Source: Siphonodentalium dalli (Eukaryota; Mollusca; Scaphopoda; Gadilida; Siphonodentaliidae). Taken from it: a DNA stretch of 64,000 bases. Every line of letters begins with the position of its first letter. Position 1 is the stretch's first letter. The DNA is taken from contig CP136064.1 of NCBI GenBank assembly GCA_032622095.1, positions 173,360,310 through 173,424,309 of the forward strand, given 5' to 3'. Positions 11,699 through 22,900 of the stretch are shown here, in pieces. Under the pieces are notes generated by a model. That model was not told where the DNA came from, did not search any database, and saw only the letters and a program-made list of their open reading frames with translations. Both the position numbers and the translations under genes were made by a program.

Positions 11699-11906
11699 AA
11701 ATTACGAATGACTGATAATTATTATATATGTTCATTCTAATTTAACCATTCTCTGTTTCTCAACATCAGCCACCTTCACTGGACATTCTACACCCTGATG
11801 TTAAATTACGAATGACTGATAATTATTATATATGTTCATTCTAATTTAACCATTCTCTGTTTCTCAACATCAGCCACCTTCACTTGACATTCTACACCCT
11901 GATGTT
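11699..11906 (+). repeat. 104-bp tandem duplication, two copies
   Basis: A unit starting AAATTACGAATGACTGATAA and ending CACCCTGATGTT occurs at 11699-11802 and 11803-11906. The one clear difference is CACTGGACATT versus CACTTGACATT. The duplication is recent. Confidence 0.9.
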
Positions 11907-11954
11907 TTTGCCTATAATGGCTCTCCAGCTTGATCAATTTCATTCAAATGTGAC

Positions 11955-12085
11955 TGGAAGGGGGGGGGTCCCAAAACCATGAGTGGAAATTTTTTTTTTT
12001 TTGCACAATGAGGGGGGGGGGGGTGGGGGTCCAAAGTGATGCAAAAAAAAATTCAGCGTTGTGTATGCAAATTTTTTCCTGGACC
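11955..12085. repeat. G-rich MITE-like block
   Basis: Two G runs, each followed by GTCC, and a terminal CCTGGACCCCCTGG. It belongs to the same compositional family as 2912-3475, but no target duplication is visible. Confidence 0.4.
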
Positions 12086-12532
12086 CCCTGGATTATAGGC
12101 GTTATAGCCGAGCATAATGATATTTATCTAATATTTGTGCACAAATTTGTCTCTGTGCGCTTTGCAGAGCAAATATAGATGTTACTATTGCAATATATAT
12201 AAGGTGGAAAAGTGTCAAATAGTAACAGAATCGTTCACTTTATGATGCAAACCTGACATTTGGCATGAATGGCCAGTATATGTCAATTATGAAGACTGAC
12301 TTTAATTTTCCGACAAACCAATCACAATGGTCGACATATCCAATATGGCCGCCACTTTTACGAAATGGCCGCCGTTTTAAGCTTTTAATCAACGTATACG
12401 GCGAATGTACCTTCTATTCCTTATTTGAAAATTTTAATATTTCGCTCAAATAAAGGGTGTGGTAGGATGGCCACAAGAGTATATTTCCACATACACCCAC
12501 CCAATCCAACATGGCCGCCGTCCAGAGGGATT

Positions 12533-13057
12533 TATATTTAGTCCAAATATTTGTCTGAAATTACTATCAATTGGAAATATACCAACATTATAGGTGGTGT
12601 CAGGTTGGTTGGAAATTACCAACAGTTGGGAAGTTCAAACCCAGTGATCCCCTATTTTGGACCCCTCTGGACGGCGGACATTTTTAATCGGATGTGTTTG
12701 GTGAATATGTGGGGTGTCTTGGGATGGGGGGGGGGGCAAACACACACCACTCTTTGTTCGACCTAAATCGGTAAAGGGCCGAGAACTGGCATGGGTTATG
12801 CCAGTTCTCGGCCCTTTACCGATTTAGGTCGAACAAAGAGTGGTGTGTGTTTGCCCCCCCCCCCCATCCCAAGACACCCCACATATTCACCAAACACATC
12901 CGATTAAAAATGTCCGCCGTCCAGAGGGGTCCAAAATAGGGGATCACTGGGTTTGAACTTCCCAACTGTTGGTAATTTCCAACCAACCTGACACCACCTA
13001 TAATGTTGGTATATTTCCAATTGATAGTAATTTCAGACAAATATTTGGACTAAATAT
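12533..13057. repeat. Near-perfect 525-bp palindrome (260-bp arms)
   Basis: The arms meet at a 5-base loop (GGCAT-GGGTT-ATGCC, centre 12795) and are identical except for one base in a homopolymer (11 G left, 12 C right). As a result, ORFs in the two arms translate to the same peptide over ~70 residues on opposite strands. The unit contains CCGCCGTCCAGAGGGG, which also occurs just left of the palindrome as CCGCCGTCCAGAGGG, so the arms probably came from local sequence. Confidence 0.95.
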
Positions 13058-13890
13058 AGAAACGATTTGCTAGAATTGGCCTAAAACAACATATGTCCCA
13101 CTAATTAGTTGTTGGAAAATCAACCAACTAACAATTTCAACCTATAAGTGGTGTAAAATTCTAACAAATGCTGTGTGAGGCATGAAAGTTCCAGCTGTTG
13201 AATATTTTGACCAAAGTTGGAGGGTTAGCCTCCCCCTCAAACCCCCTGTCGCCACGTCCCTGGGGCGTAATACACCCCTATGATAATATCGCCGACACCA
13301 CGTCCCTTCATATCAACAAAATAGCTTCATGGAAACCGCGAAGCATCGAAATCAACATGAAATCACACTGAGGTGACGATTTCGGACTGGTGCATTTTCG
13401 CCGAATGAGCACCCGTCGTCTAGCTTGTTATCGCAAAGGCAACGTATCATTTTGTGATATTTATAAACCTTGTTTTAACAAACTTGCGATCCCCACATGA
13501 CAATGATTTTGATTGGTAATATTAAAAACAATACTAAGATGACAATAACTGATGTTTGTAGTAAAATTGAGCACATGCTCCACTCAGAATGCTTTCGGAA
13601 TTGTCATAGTAAAAAGCACTGGAAATTATGAGGTTGGGAAAAAATACGAAGAATTTCAGGTTTATTGAATCCTGCGGATCAAGAGCCGCTTTCCATATAT
13701 AGAATGGCCTATAATTGAGGGGGGAAACGTAATTTTCTTATATAAACTTCTCACATTTATGCTCCCTGAGCTCAATTTCTGGGCATGGTATAGACTTTCT
13801 CTCGCCGGAAACGCACAGGAGCCTGGCGATTACGCACTGGACGATTATACGATTTCGGACGGATTTAGCAGGAGCGGTGGGCCCCCAGTG

Positions 13891-14490
13891 AGACTAACAT
13901 AAGTGGTATGGAATATGTTAGATAATGGGCTGGTTGACAGACTAATCGGGAAATAGTTAGAAATTATGAAATTGTGTGTATCCTGCACAATGACCTAGGT
14001 TTACAGATGATCAGCAATTTATAAAACATTTTTATTTTAATTAAAACAGCTTCTGAAACAGGTTAAACTGTTATTTGAACTAAATGAGATAATTCCCAGT
14101 CATATGAGTGATATCAATAGAGTTTTATGTGGTTTTAGACCAAATTTAGTTAAATTTGGGGGGTGGGTGTTAAAAAATTGGGAGTAATTTTTTTGGTGTG
14201 CAGATTTGGGGGTGTTGGTCCACGAAAAAGCCAGATGCAAAAAAACGCAAATTGTTTAATACCCCCCCCCCCCCCCCCGGTGTATATATTATTTTATTAG
14301 CATGAGCATATGGATATTAAGTAATCGAGCCCATACCACCGAGAATCGCCGTCGTTGTCCATTACGCAAGGTGGTTGTAAAGGTTAATGTTGTGATCCTT
14401 GCTGGGATGACTCAGATATCAATTATATGATTGCCAGCCCTCGTTCTCTCTCGTTCAGACGACCAGGCGATAGTGAATATTTGTGTTTTT
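13891..14490. repeat. Repeat continuing from 8.4 kb, then a G/C-run block
   Basis: 13916-13996 matches 8386-8465 (GATAATGGGCTG, GACAGACTAATCGGGAAAT, CACAATGACCTA). 14155-14276 is a G-rich then C-rich block with TTTGGGGGGTGGGTGTTAAA and a 16-18-base C run, similar to the G-tipped elements. No gene was recognised. Confidence 0.5.
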
Positions 14491-14504
14491 ACTTCTTTTT
14501 TAAA

Positions 14505-15019
14505 GGGACTCAATGCCTTCCAAATGTGTTCATGCGAAATAATTGACAGCAAAGTCTGTAAAACTACAGTTACTGATCACCATCAACTACATGAAAAAAT
14601 AGATTGACTTTGTTCTTATTATCATTATTAACTCTCCAATGATGACATTTCGAATGTCAAAACCATTATGTAAACAGTGGAATTACCGATAAAAGTCCAT
14701 TAAGATCAAAGATTAATCAAATCTTGACGATAACATTGAGAAAGGTCAAAGCATTGAAAAATATTCTGAAAAATCATATTCAGACTAAAATATTTGAACT
14801 TACTAGATGATTACCGATGTTTTATTGACAAATCACTGCAACATTTTTGTTTACTTAAGAAATGAATGTAGTGGGTGTGTGTTATTGGGTGATACGGCGC
14901 TGTGGTTGTTGGGGTATATCATGTGAACCGCGAAGCGGTTCTCACCAAATGTGCCCCCAACGAACACAGCGCCGTATCACCAAATAACACACACACAGAC
15001 CCTCTAAATTCATTTCTTA
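14505..15019. mobile_element. Repeat 'body' followed by a long hairpin (copy 1)
   Basis: The body (14505-14855) is homologous to 45332-45690, sharing GGAATTACCGATAAA, GGTCAAAGCATTGA-AAATATTCTGA and CAGACTAAAATATTT. It is directly followed by a hairpin (14856-15019) with ~70-bp arms starting TAAGAAATG and an apex GAACCGCGAAGCGGTTCTC. The 45-kb copy has an unrelated hairpin at the same junction. No coding sequence is present. Confidence 0.7.
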
Positions 15020-16498
15020 TATGTATGTAGCTTTTTGATGATTAATTCGCATATAAAAGCTGAGTGAATTCTTTATTTATTTTCACAAAATCTGCAGAAA
15101 ATTTGAGACTGGCATAGGCAGCACATTAAGTCAGCCTAATATAAGATTTCCAATCACTTAGCAACGATAACGTGATCGCTATAAATAACTGGCTTCAGAT
15201 GCAATTCGGCTGAACTTTGAAAAGCACGCCCAATTATTCTGCTGACAGCTCTTAGTGATTAGGTCAGATTAGGTCAACACTTTGCGACGTCGTGTTCGTG
15301 TTACGGTCTGTATGTTATTGTGTATGAAACGGCTGACCTAATTTGCAGTTGACCAATCACCGAACAGGATTTGGTATAACACAGGCGGCTAGATATGCAC
15401 ATATATAACAATGGTTTCAACACGCGAAATGTCACTATTGGAGAACTATCAAATCAATGATGAATATAAGAACAAAGTTTATCTATTTCCTCATGTTCTT
15501 CTCAGTGGTGATATTTTTACATACTTTTATATTATTTGCACATTTACCCACTGATAGTGTCTTGTGTCCATTTAAAAACTACGTGCGTGGACACAATAAA
15601 CATTGTGACATTTCTTATAAATCAAATAACAACAGCAATGTCCTCTGTGGTACAGGTTTGGGGATGGGTGTCTCTCGCTCACAGCTAACTTACACGCTCT
15701 CCAACATACGTAAATGTACCTTTCACATATATGTTGCAAATATTCACGAATTTGAAAAACGAAAAACAAAATAAAAATATAATCGCTGTCTCTTTTAAAT
15801 TTCAATTATCGAACGGTTTTCTCTATTCGTGCCCTGTCATGTTTATGTTATTTTTGTCTTGTCATCCAAGAATCTTGACATTTATCTAGATTTTCCTTCA
15901 GACCGGATATAAACAATAGCAAATAATTCGATCAATAGAGACTGGGGCTTCGCCCGTCTAGTGTAGTACATTGGTTCATTGTGTACTCTGTCTTGTCGAG
16001 GGTGATGCCTGTTATTTTTGATTTCGTCTAATCATTTCAGCAGATATATCTGCCCTCAAGAAAACAATATATGGCGATAGCGGGGTCACATTGACAACAG
16101 CTTCACGATGGCTTAAAAAATTAAGATAAGCTAACGTTTAAGATGACTGCAGAATCAATGGAGATTGACTATCATGCATGGTATGATGTTTTGACTATAA
16201 TTTTGATCGATTCGCCGAAATTTATATTTTTTCCAAACACTTTTCAACAAAAGACCATGAAACGGCATCTAAGGCCTCTCAACGTCTATATATAAATATT
16301 TACATTCCCCAGATGTTTTACACTAATTCCTGTTCCGTGATTGGTCAACTGAACATTGGGTCATGTGTTCCAAATGAAAAAAAACACACCCTAACACAAA
16401 CCGACGTCACATCTTGTTGACATATATGAATAAAAGCCGTCGATCGAACAACCGGACGTATTTTCTAAGTGCGCGACCATAGACTAATCGATCGATGA
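15020..16498. other. Intergenic sequence, only weak ORFs
   Basis: A dispersed motif containing GTTGACCAATCAC (15348) recurs inverted near 16336 and direct near 7220. Apart from the weak ORF at 15457, I see no gene. Confidence 0.4.
15457..15774 (+). CDS. Unrecognised 105-codon ORF with an N-terminal hydrophobic segment
   Basis: The predicted peptide starts with a basic residue and a ~22-residue hydrophobic stretch (KFIYFLMFFSVVIFLHTFIL), as in a signal anchor. The rest has no motif I recognise. A possible donor (TACAG followed by GTTTGG) lies near 15652. Against a real gene, TTTGCACATTTACCCACTG resembles repeat-associated sequence near 48700, and there is no visible partner exon. Most likely incidental. 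Confidence 0.15.
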   Translation: MMNIRTKFIYFLMFFSVVIFLHTFILFAHLPTDSVLCPFKNYVRGHNKHCDISYKSNNNSNVLCGTGLGMGVSRSQLTYTLSNIRKCTFHIYVANIHEFEKRKTK

Positions 16499-16987
16499 TT
16501 AAAGGTACTCAATCCGATAAAACTCCTCTCAATTACTATTTCAATGGCTTCGGGGGTCAAAAATATTTGATTCGAGTCGAGGAAGTCACCCATCAAAGCT
16601 CAGATTTGTTAGATATCGATTTTAGAAATCTATTATTTTTCATTATCGGGAATACTTTCTGGCCCAGAAATCAGTCAAAATTGCGTTATTATTACCACTT
16701 GATTTTAGAGTTATCAATCCTTGTCTGTTTGAATAGATTTTGGTGTACACATCCCGGGCAGATTACGGCAGTTGAAGGCAATTATTAGTACTCATCTCGA
16801 GTAAATAACAAATTTCAAAATTTCAATATCTAATAACTCTGAGCTTTGTTTGATGGGTTCCTCGACTCGAATCAAATATTTTTTACTCACAAAGCCAAAG
16901 AAATATTAATATAGGACCCTCTGATCGGATTGTTGTTGTTGGAATCTGTTGAGATGGGGACCCTCTGTTCGGATTGAGTACCTTTAA
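16499..16987. mobile_element. 489-bp MITE with TTAAAGGTACTCAATCCGA tips
   Basis: The left tip TTAAAGGTACTCAATCCGA is exactly inverted at the right end (TCGGATTGAGTACCTTTAA). Inner halves also pair (TTGATTCGAGTCGAGGAA against TTCCTCGACTCGAATCAAA). Related copies lie at 38542-38999 and, partial, at 42735-43034, both inside introns of the cadherin-like gene. The target duplication is probably TTAA or TAA. The 97-codon ORF at 16495-16788 is repeat sequence. Confidence 0.8.
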
Positions 16988-17109
16988 CAGGCAGAATATT
17001 GGGCTAACTTACAGTGCGGCATGGTGTAATTTCCAAACTTCTGACATGATTATTTCAGAAAAAAAATTCAGCTGAGTTTATAGAAATTATGGAACATCTG
17101 TATAAATAT

Positions 17110-17255
17110 AAGAAATGGGTGTAGTTTGAGTGTGTTTTATTGAGGGGTGTGTCGCTGTGACCATTGGTGCACACTTAGTGTGAAACGCGAATGTACCAAA
17201 CGACACGGCGTTATATACCATGCAATAAAACACACTCAAACTACATACATTTCTT
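17110..17255. repeat. 146-bp hairpin
   Basis: AAGAAATGGGTGTAGTTTGA at the left pairs with TCAAACTACATACATTTCTT at the right; the apex includes GTGTGAAACGCGAATG. The outer arm resembles the outer arm of the hairpin at 14856 (AAGAAATG-ATGTAG), so the two are related fold-back elements. Confidence 0.75.
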
Positions 17256-17637
17256 GAAAGTATGCCGGGAATATTTCGTTTTTCTGTATCATATATACAG
17301 AATACCAATTATTGGTCTTGTGTTGACTGATCAGAATTTATAATGAAAGGTAGTATAGTATTTTCTTCTTGCGCTATATGCGATACAAGAGGAGGCACAT
17401 TTGTAAAATAATTTCAGGGACGAAACGGGAATATTTATGTCATTATAATGGGTCGCGAATTGTACAGATGAGGAATAATTAAGATATATAACGCACGATC
17501 CTTATTCGGTCTCACTAAAAACCGACCGTATATATATACCGCCCGCAGGGGTCCGAACGAGATGGTACATGCGCTATATATATATTGTGGATAAAGCATC
17601 GGAACTAAGAGTCGGTCAGACTCGTTCCGTGAAATAC

Positions 17638-17678
<41 letters not shown>

Positions 17679-18236
17679 AATAGTTCCATTCCCCAAGTCG
17701 GTATATCGAGCGGAACCGCCATTGTTTTACCCCTTAAATTACGGCACCGACCGGACCTGCCCTAGCTGACTGACCACATAAAGGGATATACTATTATGCA
17801 GGCTGCAGCGAATACCCCCACCCCTGCATCCATGGGCGATCGGACAAGTTGCTAGCTAAGGCGGAAGTGAACAATATTAACCGCTATTTTACGCTACGGT
17901 GGGGTTCGCCATGCATGTACGCCCAACACGGATGCCAACCCCCGACCGTACCGTTCCCTATTGTGCAGAATAGACTCGTACATATGTACCAAAGTTCTAT
18001 TTCATGTTCGGTATATAGCTCGAGCGGATTCGCCATACAGCTATATACCCAAAACACCCGGACCTCCCTGAATGAAGATTGACCTGACTGCGAACAACAA
18101 TCAGCTATCTATAGTCGTTACACCTCATCCGAGGTAACACCTACCTATCATGCATTATGACCATGCATATATGACACAATATAGCACGTGTACGTTTTAA
18201 AGCTCGTTTCATATCATGTACACAGAAAATGCGCAC
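17256..18236. other. Intergenic sequence with an (ATG)n microsatellite
   Basis: A run of ~15 ATG/GAT triplets starts near 17638 and gives poly-Met or poly-Ser in overlapping ORFs. The surrounding GC-richer sequence (17690-18080) has open frames of up to 77 codons but no recognisable protein. Confidence 0.45.
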
Positions 18237-18737
18237 CAGGGGTAAATCATCCCTCGATCCATGGGACCAACAAACAATTTTTTCCGCAACTCAAAATGTT
18301 TTTTCCTGCAAGTTTTTTGACTGTTTTTGCAATGAGTTAAAACACCTTAGAATAAGAGAAATAATGTAATTCTAACTGCTAAACTGATTGCAGGCAGTTA
18401 TCGTGTTGTATTTTGTTGCATATTTTGAAATCCAAGATGGCCGCTGGCAGCCATGTTTATTTGGCCGAATGACCCCAAAATGACTCGTTCCTTTTTACAT
18501 GTCAATGTTAACATCCATGACAAATAGTATGCACAGACATTCATATACAAATGTTTACAGTGAATTCCCCCCGCAAATCTCTGCTTAAAAGGGGGTGGGG
18601 TGGTGTCCAAAAATGGTCGGAAAAAACTGCCGAAAACGGAAAAAAATTTGGACGCGGGGGGTGGGTGAGTCCCAACAAGGGTCGTAAGGTAAAAATCAGC
18701 ATACGTGCCTGAAAAAAAATTTCCGACCCACCCCCTG
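18237..18737. mobile_element. Inverted copy of the hAT-like G-rich MITE
   Basis: It starts CAGGGG and ends CCCCCTG. Reverse-complemented, it matches 2912-3475: both contain GTCGGAAA, TTCAGGCACGTATG, and a section with CAAGATGGCCGC and TTGGCCGAATGACC. Outside, ATGCGCA is found on both sides (18229 and 18741), but with a 3-base offset on the right, so the exact termini are uncertain. The 153-codon ORF on the - strand (18398-18859) spans the element edge and is not a gene. Confidence 0.7.
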
Positions 18738-18762
18738 TCTGATGCGCAAATAAATGTGATAT

Positions 18763-18924
18763 ATAGAGGATCTACAACGAGCCCCCAGTTTATAGCGGCA
18801 TTTACAAAACGAGTCCAGTAAATTAGGCCTGGATCGAGCCTTTGGCGAGGTCCAGACATAATTTATTGGACAAGTTTTGTAAATTTCACTATAAACTGGG
18901 GAAGCTTAGAGTTGTAGATTCTAT
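18763..18924. repeat. 162-bp hairpin
   Basis: Left arm ATAGAGGATCTACAACGAGC and inner CCCCAGTTTATAG pair with CTATAAACTGGGG and GTTGTAGATTCTAT on the right. The apex is GATCGAGCCTTTGGCGAGGTC. The arms have several mismatches, so it is older than the 12.5-kb palindrome. Confidence 0.7.
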
Positions 18925-19336
18925 TTATTACATGATCCAAAACCTCGATAAAACATAATTAAATCTACAAATGGGACGTGGAACTAACATCGGCTTCTAT
19001 AAGGCCTGCGATGACGTTTCACGTAACTATGCGTTGTTTTTCCGCGTAAAGAAATAGTCCCATATAAATAAAGACTCTTTGGCGTAATTAATGGCGAGTT
19101 TTTAATGAGATAACTTTTCAAACTTCATTCATTAGAGTTTGTTGGAAAATATTGGAAGCCATAGTATTTTTGAGACGTAGCGTATGGAATGTAAACAGAC
19201 GACAAACCGGAAGTCAACGGTCAACTGGCACTATTTCCTGTTATGCAACGAACGTTGCATATCACAGTGTATAGCATGTGTTTATTGCATGGAATAAGGG
19301 TAGGATCGTGTAATAAATATATTTATTGCAACATTT

Positions 19337-19942
19337 GCTGCAGACACACGTACCACAGTAGCGATGGCTTAGTATGTATGACAATTTATTATGGTGGAGT
19401 TTGGTGACAATCTGTCGTCATAATTATGTACCATGGCTAGCCATGTTGCCCACTGAGTTTCCGCACAATGAGTTGACTTGACCAATTAACCCATTGCGTT
19501 TCACCAAGGTTGAGCTCCACTCATTACGTTTTGATAAATTGTATTCTCTACGATATATAATTGCGCGATCGATCGTACAGAATTATGTTTGACCGTGGCA
19601 ATTATCCCTCATTCACTCACATATCATGCACGTAGTACGTTTATTGATATGATCTGGTACATGCGTCCGTAGCCATTAATCGATTTACTTGTTTAGTTTA
19701 TGTGGTACATGTGTCCGCAGCCATTAATCGATTTACTTGTTTAGTTTATGTGGTACATGTGTCCGCAGCCATTAATCGATTTACTTGTTTAGTTTATGTG
19801 GTACATGTGTCCGCCGCCATTCATCGGTTTACTTGTTTAGTTTATGTGGTACATGTGTCCGCAGCCATTAATCGATTTACTTGTTTAGTTTATGTGGTAC
19901 ATGTGTCCGCAGCCATTAATCGATTTACTTGTTTAGTTTATA
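19337..19942. mobile_element. MITE with GCTGCGGACACACG tips; right end amplified as a 48-bp array
   Basis: The left end (GCTGCAGACACACGTACCAC) and body match the elements at 35312-36373 and 49424-50210 (CCGCACAATGAGTTGACTTG, TTGACCGTGGCAATT, CATATCATGCACGTAGTAC). At the right, the terminal sequence TGGTACATGTGTCCGCAGCC with its outer neighbour ATTAATCGATTTACTTG is tandemly repeated six times (19655-19942, 48-bp period). A 106-codon ORF over the array (HVSAAINRFTCLVYV repeats) is produced by the period being a multiple of three. Confidence 0.8.
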
Positions 19943-21052
19943 ACGTTATTCACGTTGCCGCGAGAAAAGTAATCTCTGAAGATATTTCCTACAGATCTAA
20001 AGTTTCATGTACTATTGGATGACAATGTTGAGCAAGGTCAGTAATTACGTGATAAAAACACAATACGGAATTCGTTATTATCTCATATGTTCTTGGACTC
20101 GTTTCATAAAATCGCATGAAAGAAACACTCGTTTTATATCCTCTTACAAACGAAATAAACCGGTCAGAAAATCACAAGCTCCATGCAGTGTTCAGTCCCC
20201 TATACGCATGACTTACCGCTGCACGTAATGTGAAGAAATGTCGCATTTATTTATTTGAGATTTGTGTAGGTTACAATTCATTCTGCATTATTATGAGAAA
20301 CTGAACTGTCCATATTCATTTGAAAATTGTCTAGATCAAGCCAGAATTAAATTTAACTGACAAAACACTTCAATAAAAAATGTTAGATTTAGTTAAGAAA
20401 ATACACATGCCGGCAGCATTCAGACATCGCGTAGCGAGGGGACTGAACTCTTTCTGCAGCTTGAGAAAATCTATCATTAATTCTTTGCATTGCCGAACAT
20501 GGTAACGACACGAATGCTTGATTACTCATGTGGTCTTATAGATTATTTCGGACATCGGCTATTGATAATATAAAGGCCTATCATGCATATAATTCTGTAT
20601 ATATGATGAATGATATACAATGCATGTTGCTGTAATTAAGCTGCAAATGCGTGCGTTTTCTATATATACCAGAAATTAATTAGATCTGACCCATGAGCCC
20701 GTTAATAGGAGGTTGTAATGCCCAGATATCGACTTTAAAAGAGGGAGTTTTAACACGTTGTTTTTGTTTGTTTTTTCATCCTACCTAAAATTCAAATAAA
20801 GAGCGTCCGTGTGTACTCCCGTTGCCCAAACAGCGTCTGATTATATAGAGCGTTCTCAATAATTAGCTATTGTGATAGTATTCGACGTAATATATACTTG
20901 CGGATAATTTTGTGGAGTTTATTGAATTCCGGGCCATGTGATACGAATTATGGTGATTGCAATTATTGTTATTTTTTTTGCCTGCATGATAAGCAAACAA
21001 TTGGTTCAGGAAGTTATTAATTACTTGGCATCAAGTCGGATAGTGTGCATCG
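19943..21052. other. Intergenic sequence; short H7-like repeat near 20080-20145
   Basis: CTCGTTTCATAAAATCGCAT and GAAACACTCGTTTTATATCC resemble one arm of the hairpin at 48152-48271. No gene was recognised in the remainder. Confidence 0.4.
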
Positions 21053-21270
21053 TTAAAGGGATATTGTACACTGAATCCGTCCATTTGTGGGACCATCTCA
21101 TTGCATACTCAACAGAATATGTGCAACAATTGAATGTATTTGAGCCATATATTAGTGCAAAATACATTCATGCGCTCCATGAACGATGCATACAACATGG
21201 TAATTATAATTAAAAAGAGTTTATGACTGGTCCCATAAATGGCCTGATTTAGTGTACAGTACCACTTTAA
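21053..21270. mobile_element. 218-bp MITE with TTAAAG tips
   Basis: The left end TTAAAGGGATATTGTACACT is inverted at the right end (AGTGTACAGTACCACTTTAA). Inner GTCCATTTGTGGGACCA pairs with TGGTCCCATAAATGGCC. The 91-codon ORF at 20938-21213 runs through this element and is discounted. Confidence 0.75.
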
Positions 21271-22402
21271 ACTTCTGACATAATATCTACCACCATTGGA
21301 ATATGCACATCTGCTATATATTTTGAGATTACTTATTTTAGTATTTTAGTGGTTTTCCGCCCTTTATCGACTATATTTTTATTTGTCAACAAGCATTTAT
21401 TCCTTCATTCTCTGGTTAATTGTTTTGAAACGTGAAACCGACATTCTATATGTAAACATGTGCAACTGCAATTGTGAGGTTTGTCTGACCATTACCACAA
21501 ACGAAGAATTGACCATCCCAGTGTATTATTTTAGAACTGCTGTGATAGGGAACATCCACCAGAAATCAAAGTCAATAGTATATGCCCAGCTCAAATGTCA
21601 AAACAATATGACCGTTTGGATAAGTTTCATTATCAAAATTCCGTATGTTGTCCTTTCAATGTAAACAACAGTTATCTATTGGAATGACATCTTATCTGCT
21701 ACATATTTATGTTGTGAACTCGCAACAATAGCGATCATGTTATGTCTACTGTAAGTTATTGTCAGGTTGCACGTCCATATCAAATCAAATATCGGATCAT
21801 GTAGGTTTCCGTCCTCTGTGTATTCACTAATCCGGAACTTTTTTTCAACACTGTTTGTCGTATTTAATTGAGCACAAATTAGGATGCTTCATATACTTAA
21901 TGGTTGTTAACTGATACAGGATGAAGATCTACTGCATACTCTGGATCTCGGTCGTTTCCACATACTTCCCTGTTTTATGTAAGTTTTCCTAAATACATAT
22001 TTTAAATGAACATGGCTCATTCGAACCTCCAAATTTGTGTCTACACTCTTAGAAAACAAATGTATAAATTCTACATAATATGTTTTTAATTTGATCTTAA
22101 ACACAATTGTGTAGACGTGACACATGACATATTTTCGGTGGAATTTTCTCAATATTGGATATGAGTGAATATGTGAGTATATGTCAGTAGATGAGATATG
22201 TTCTATTAGAGACACAAATCTCGTAAAAGCTACCATAATCAAAATCTCACAATGTTTTTAAAACTTTGTCATACAAAATTATGTGCTGTTCAGTTTAACA
22301 AATTTAAAACTGCTGTCAATTTTTGTTCTGTTATGTATATATAGCCGAATAGAACATATCTGATCTAATAACTATGATACACTCGCATATTCTATTAGTT
22401 AT
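21271..22402. other. Intergenic sequence without recognised features
   Basis: ORFs of 93 and 111 codons (21383-21664 +, 21907-22242 -) have no recognisable domain and no clear splice context. I treat them as incidental. Confidence 0.4.
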
Positions 22403-22519
22403 CCCGTGTCTGCTCACATAGTATGGGTTTTTACCTATCCGAAACCAGTTGAATCCCATGAGGCCGCGAGGCCGTTTGAGAGTAGTTAAAAACCCGTACT
22501 ATATGTGAACAGACACGGG
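22403..22519. repeat. 117-bp hairpin with GGCCGCGAGGCC apex
   Basis: CCCGTGTCTGCTCACATAGT pairs with ACTATATGTGAACAGACACG on the right. The apex is GAGGCCGCGAGGCCGTTTGAG-like. The right flank (GACGATTTTATCTATTGACC) recurs at 23384-23480 next to a different, shorter inverted sequence (CCCGTACTACGCGAAGAGAC). Confidence 0.75.
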
Positions 22520-22900
22520 GCGACGATTTTATCTATTGACCTTAAAAATAGATTCAAATCAACATATCTCTTCTTTTTCCCGATTATATAAATGAACACA
22601 GAATGTTGTATCTAATATTTCAGTATTTGTTCATTTTGAACTACATAAAGAATAAACTCAAATACATGTTCTTTTTGATTTTATTTTAACCATAACAACA
22701 TATTTCACCATAAAATATAACTGAACACAAATTGAATTGTCACAAGTATATAATAAATACTGATATCACACTCTTGACTCAGATTGAAACTGAAATCATT
22801 CCTCTCCTTTGTTTGACAAATACACAATACGGAAAAATTTCTATGTGTTTCCCGGAAATATCATGTGATTCACGTCCGCATTGTGACCCGTGTACCGGTA

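Larger units (their letters stand above)
9525..13890. mobile_element. 4.37-kb TIR element with a 5-bp target duplication, non-coding
   Basis: The left terminus CACTGGGGGCCCACCGCTCC continues for ~57 bp. It is matched almost exactly, inverted, at the right terminus, which ends GGTGGGCCCCCAGTG; the right copy has one extra base. AGACT occurs directly outside both ends (9520-9524 and 13891-13895). The interior is AT-rich and holds a 104-bp tandem duplication, G-rich MITE-like blocks and a 525-bp palindrome, but no ORF that looks like a transposase. CACTG tips recall CACTA elements, whose usual duplication is 3 bp (ACT would also fit); hAT variants with 5-bp duplications are an alternative. Confidence 0.75.

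Noticed and set aside
12551..13040. Two ORFs encoding the same peptide on opposite strands
   Set aside because: A direct result of the palindrome; no other coding evidence.
17435..17769. Poly-Met and poly-Ser ORFs
   Set aside because: Generated by an (ATG)n microsatellite.
18398..18859. 153-codon ORF on the - strand
   Set aside because: Crosses from a hAT-like MITE into an unrelated hairpin; no domain.
19702..20022. 106-codon repeat ORF
   Set aside because: Made by a 48-bp tandem array derived from a MITE end.
21383..21664. 93-codon ORF with several cysteines
   Set aside because: No recognised motif, no splice context; length is within chance for AT-rich DNA of this size.
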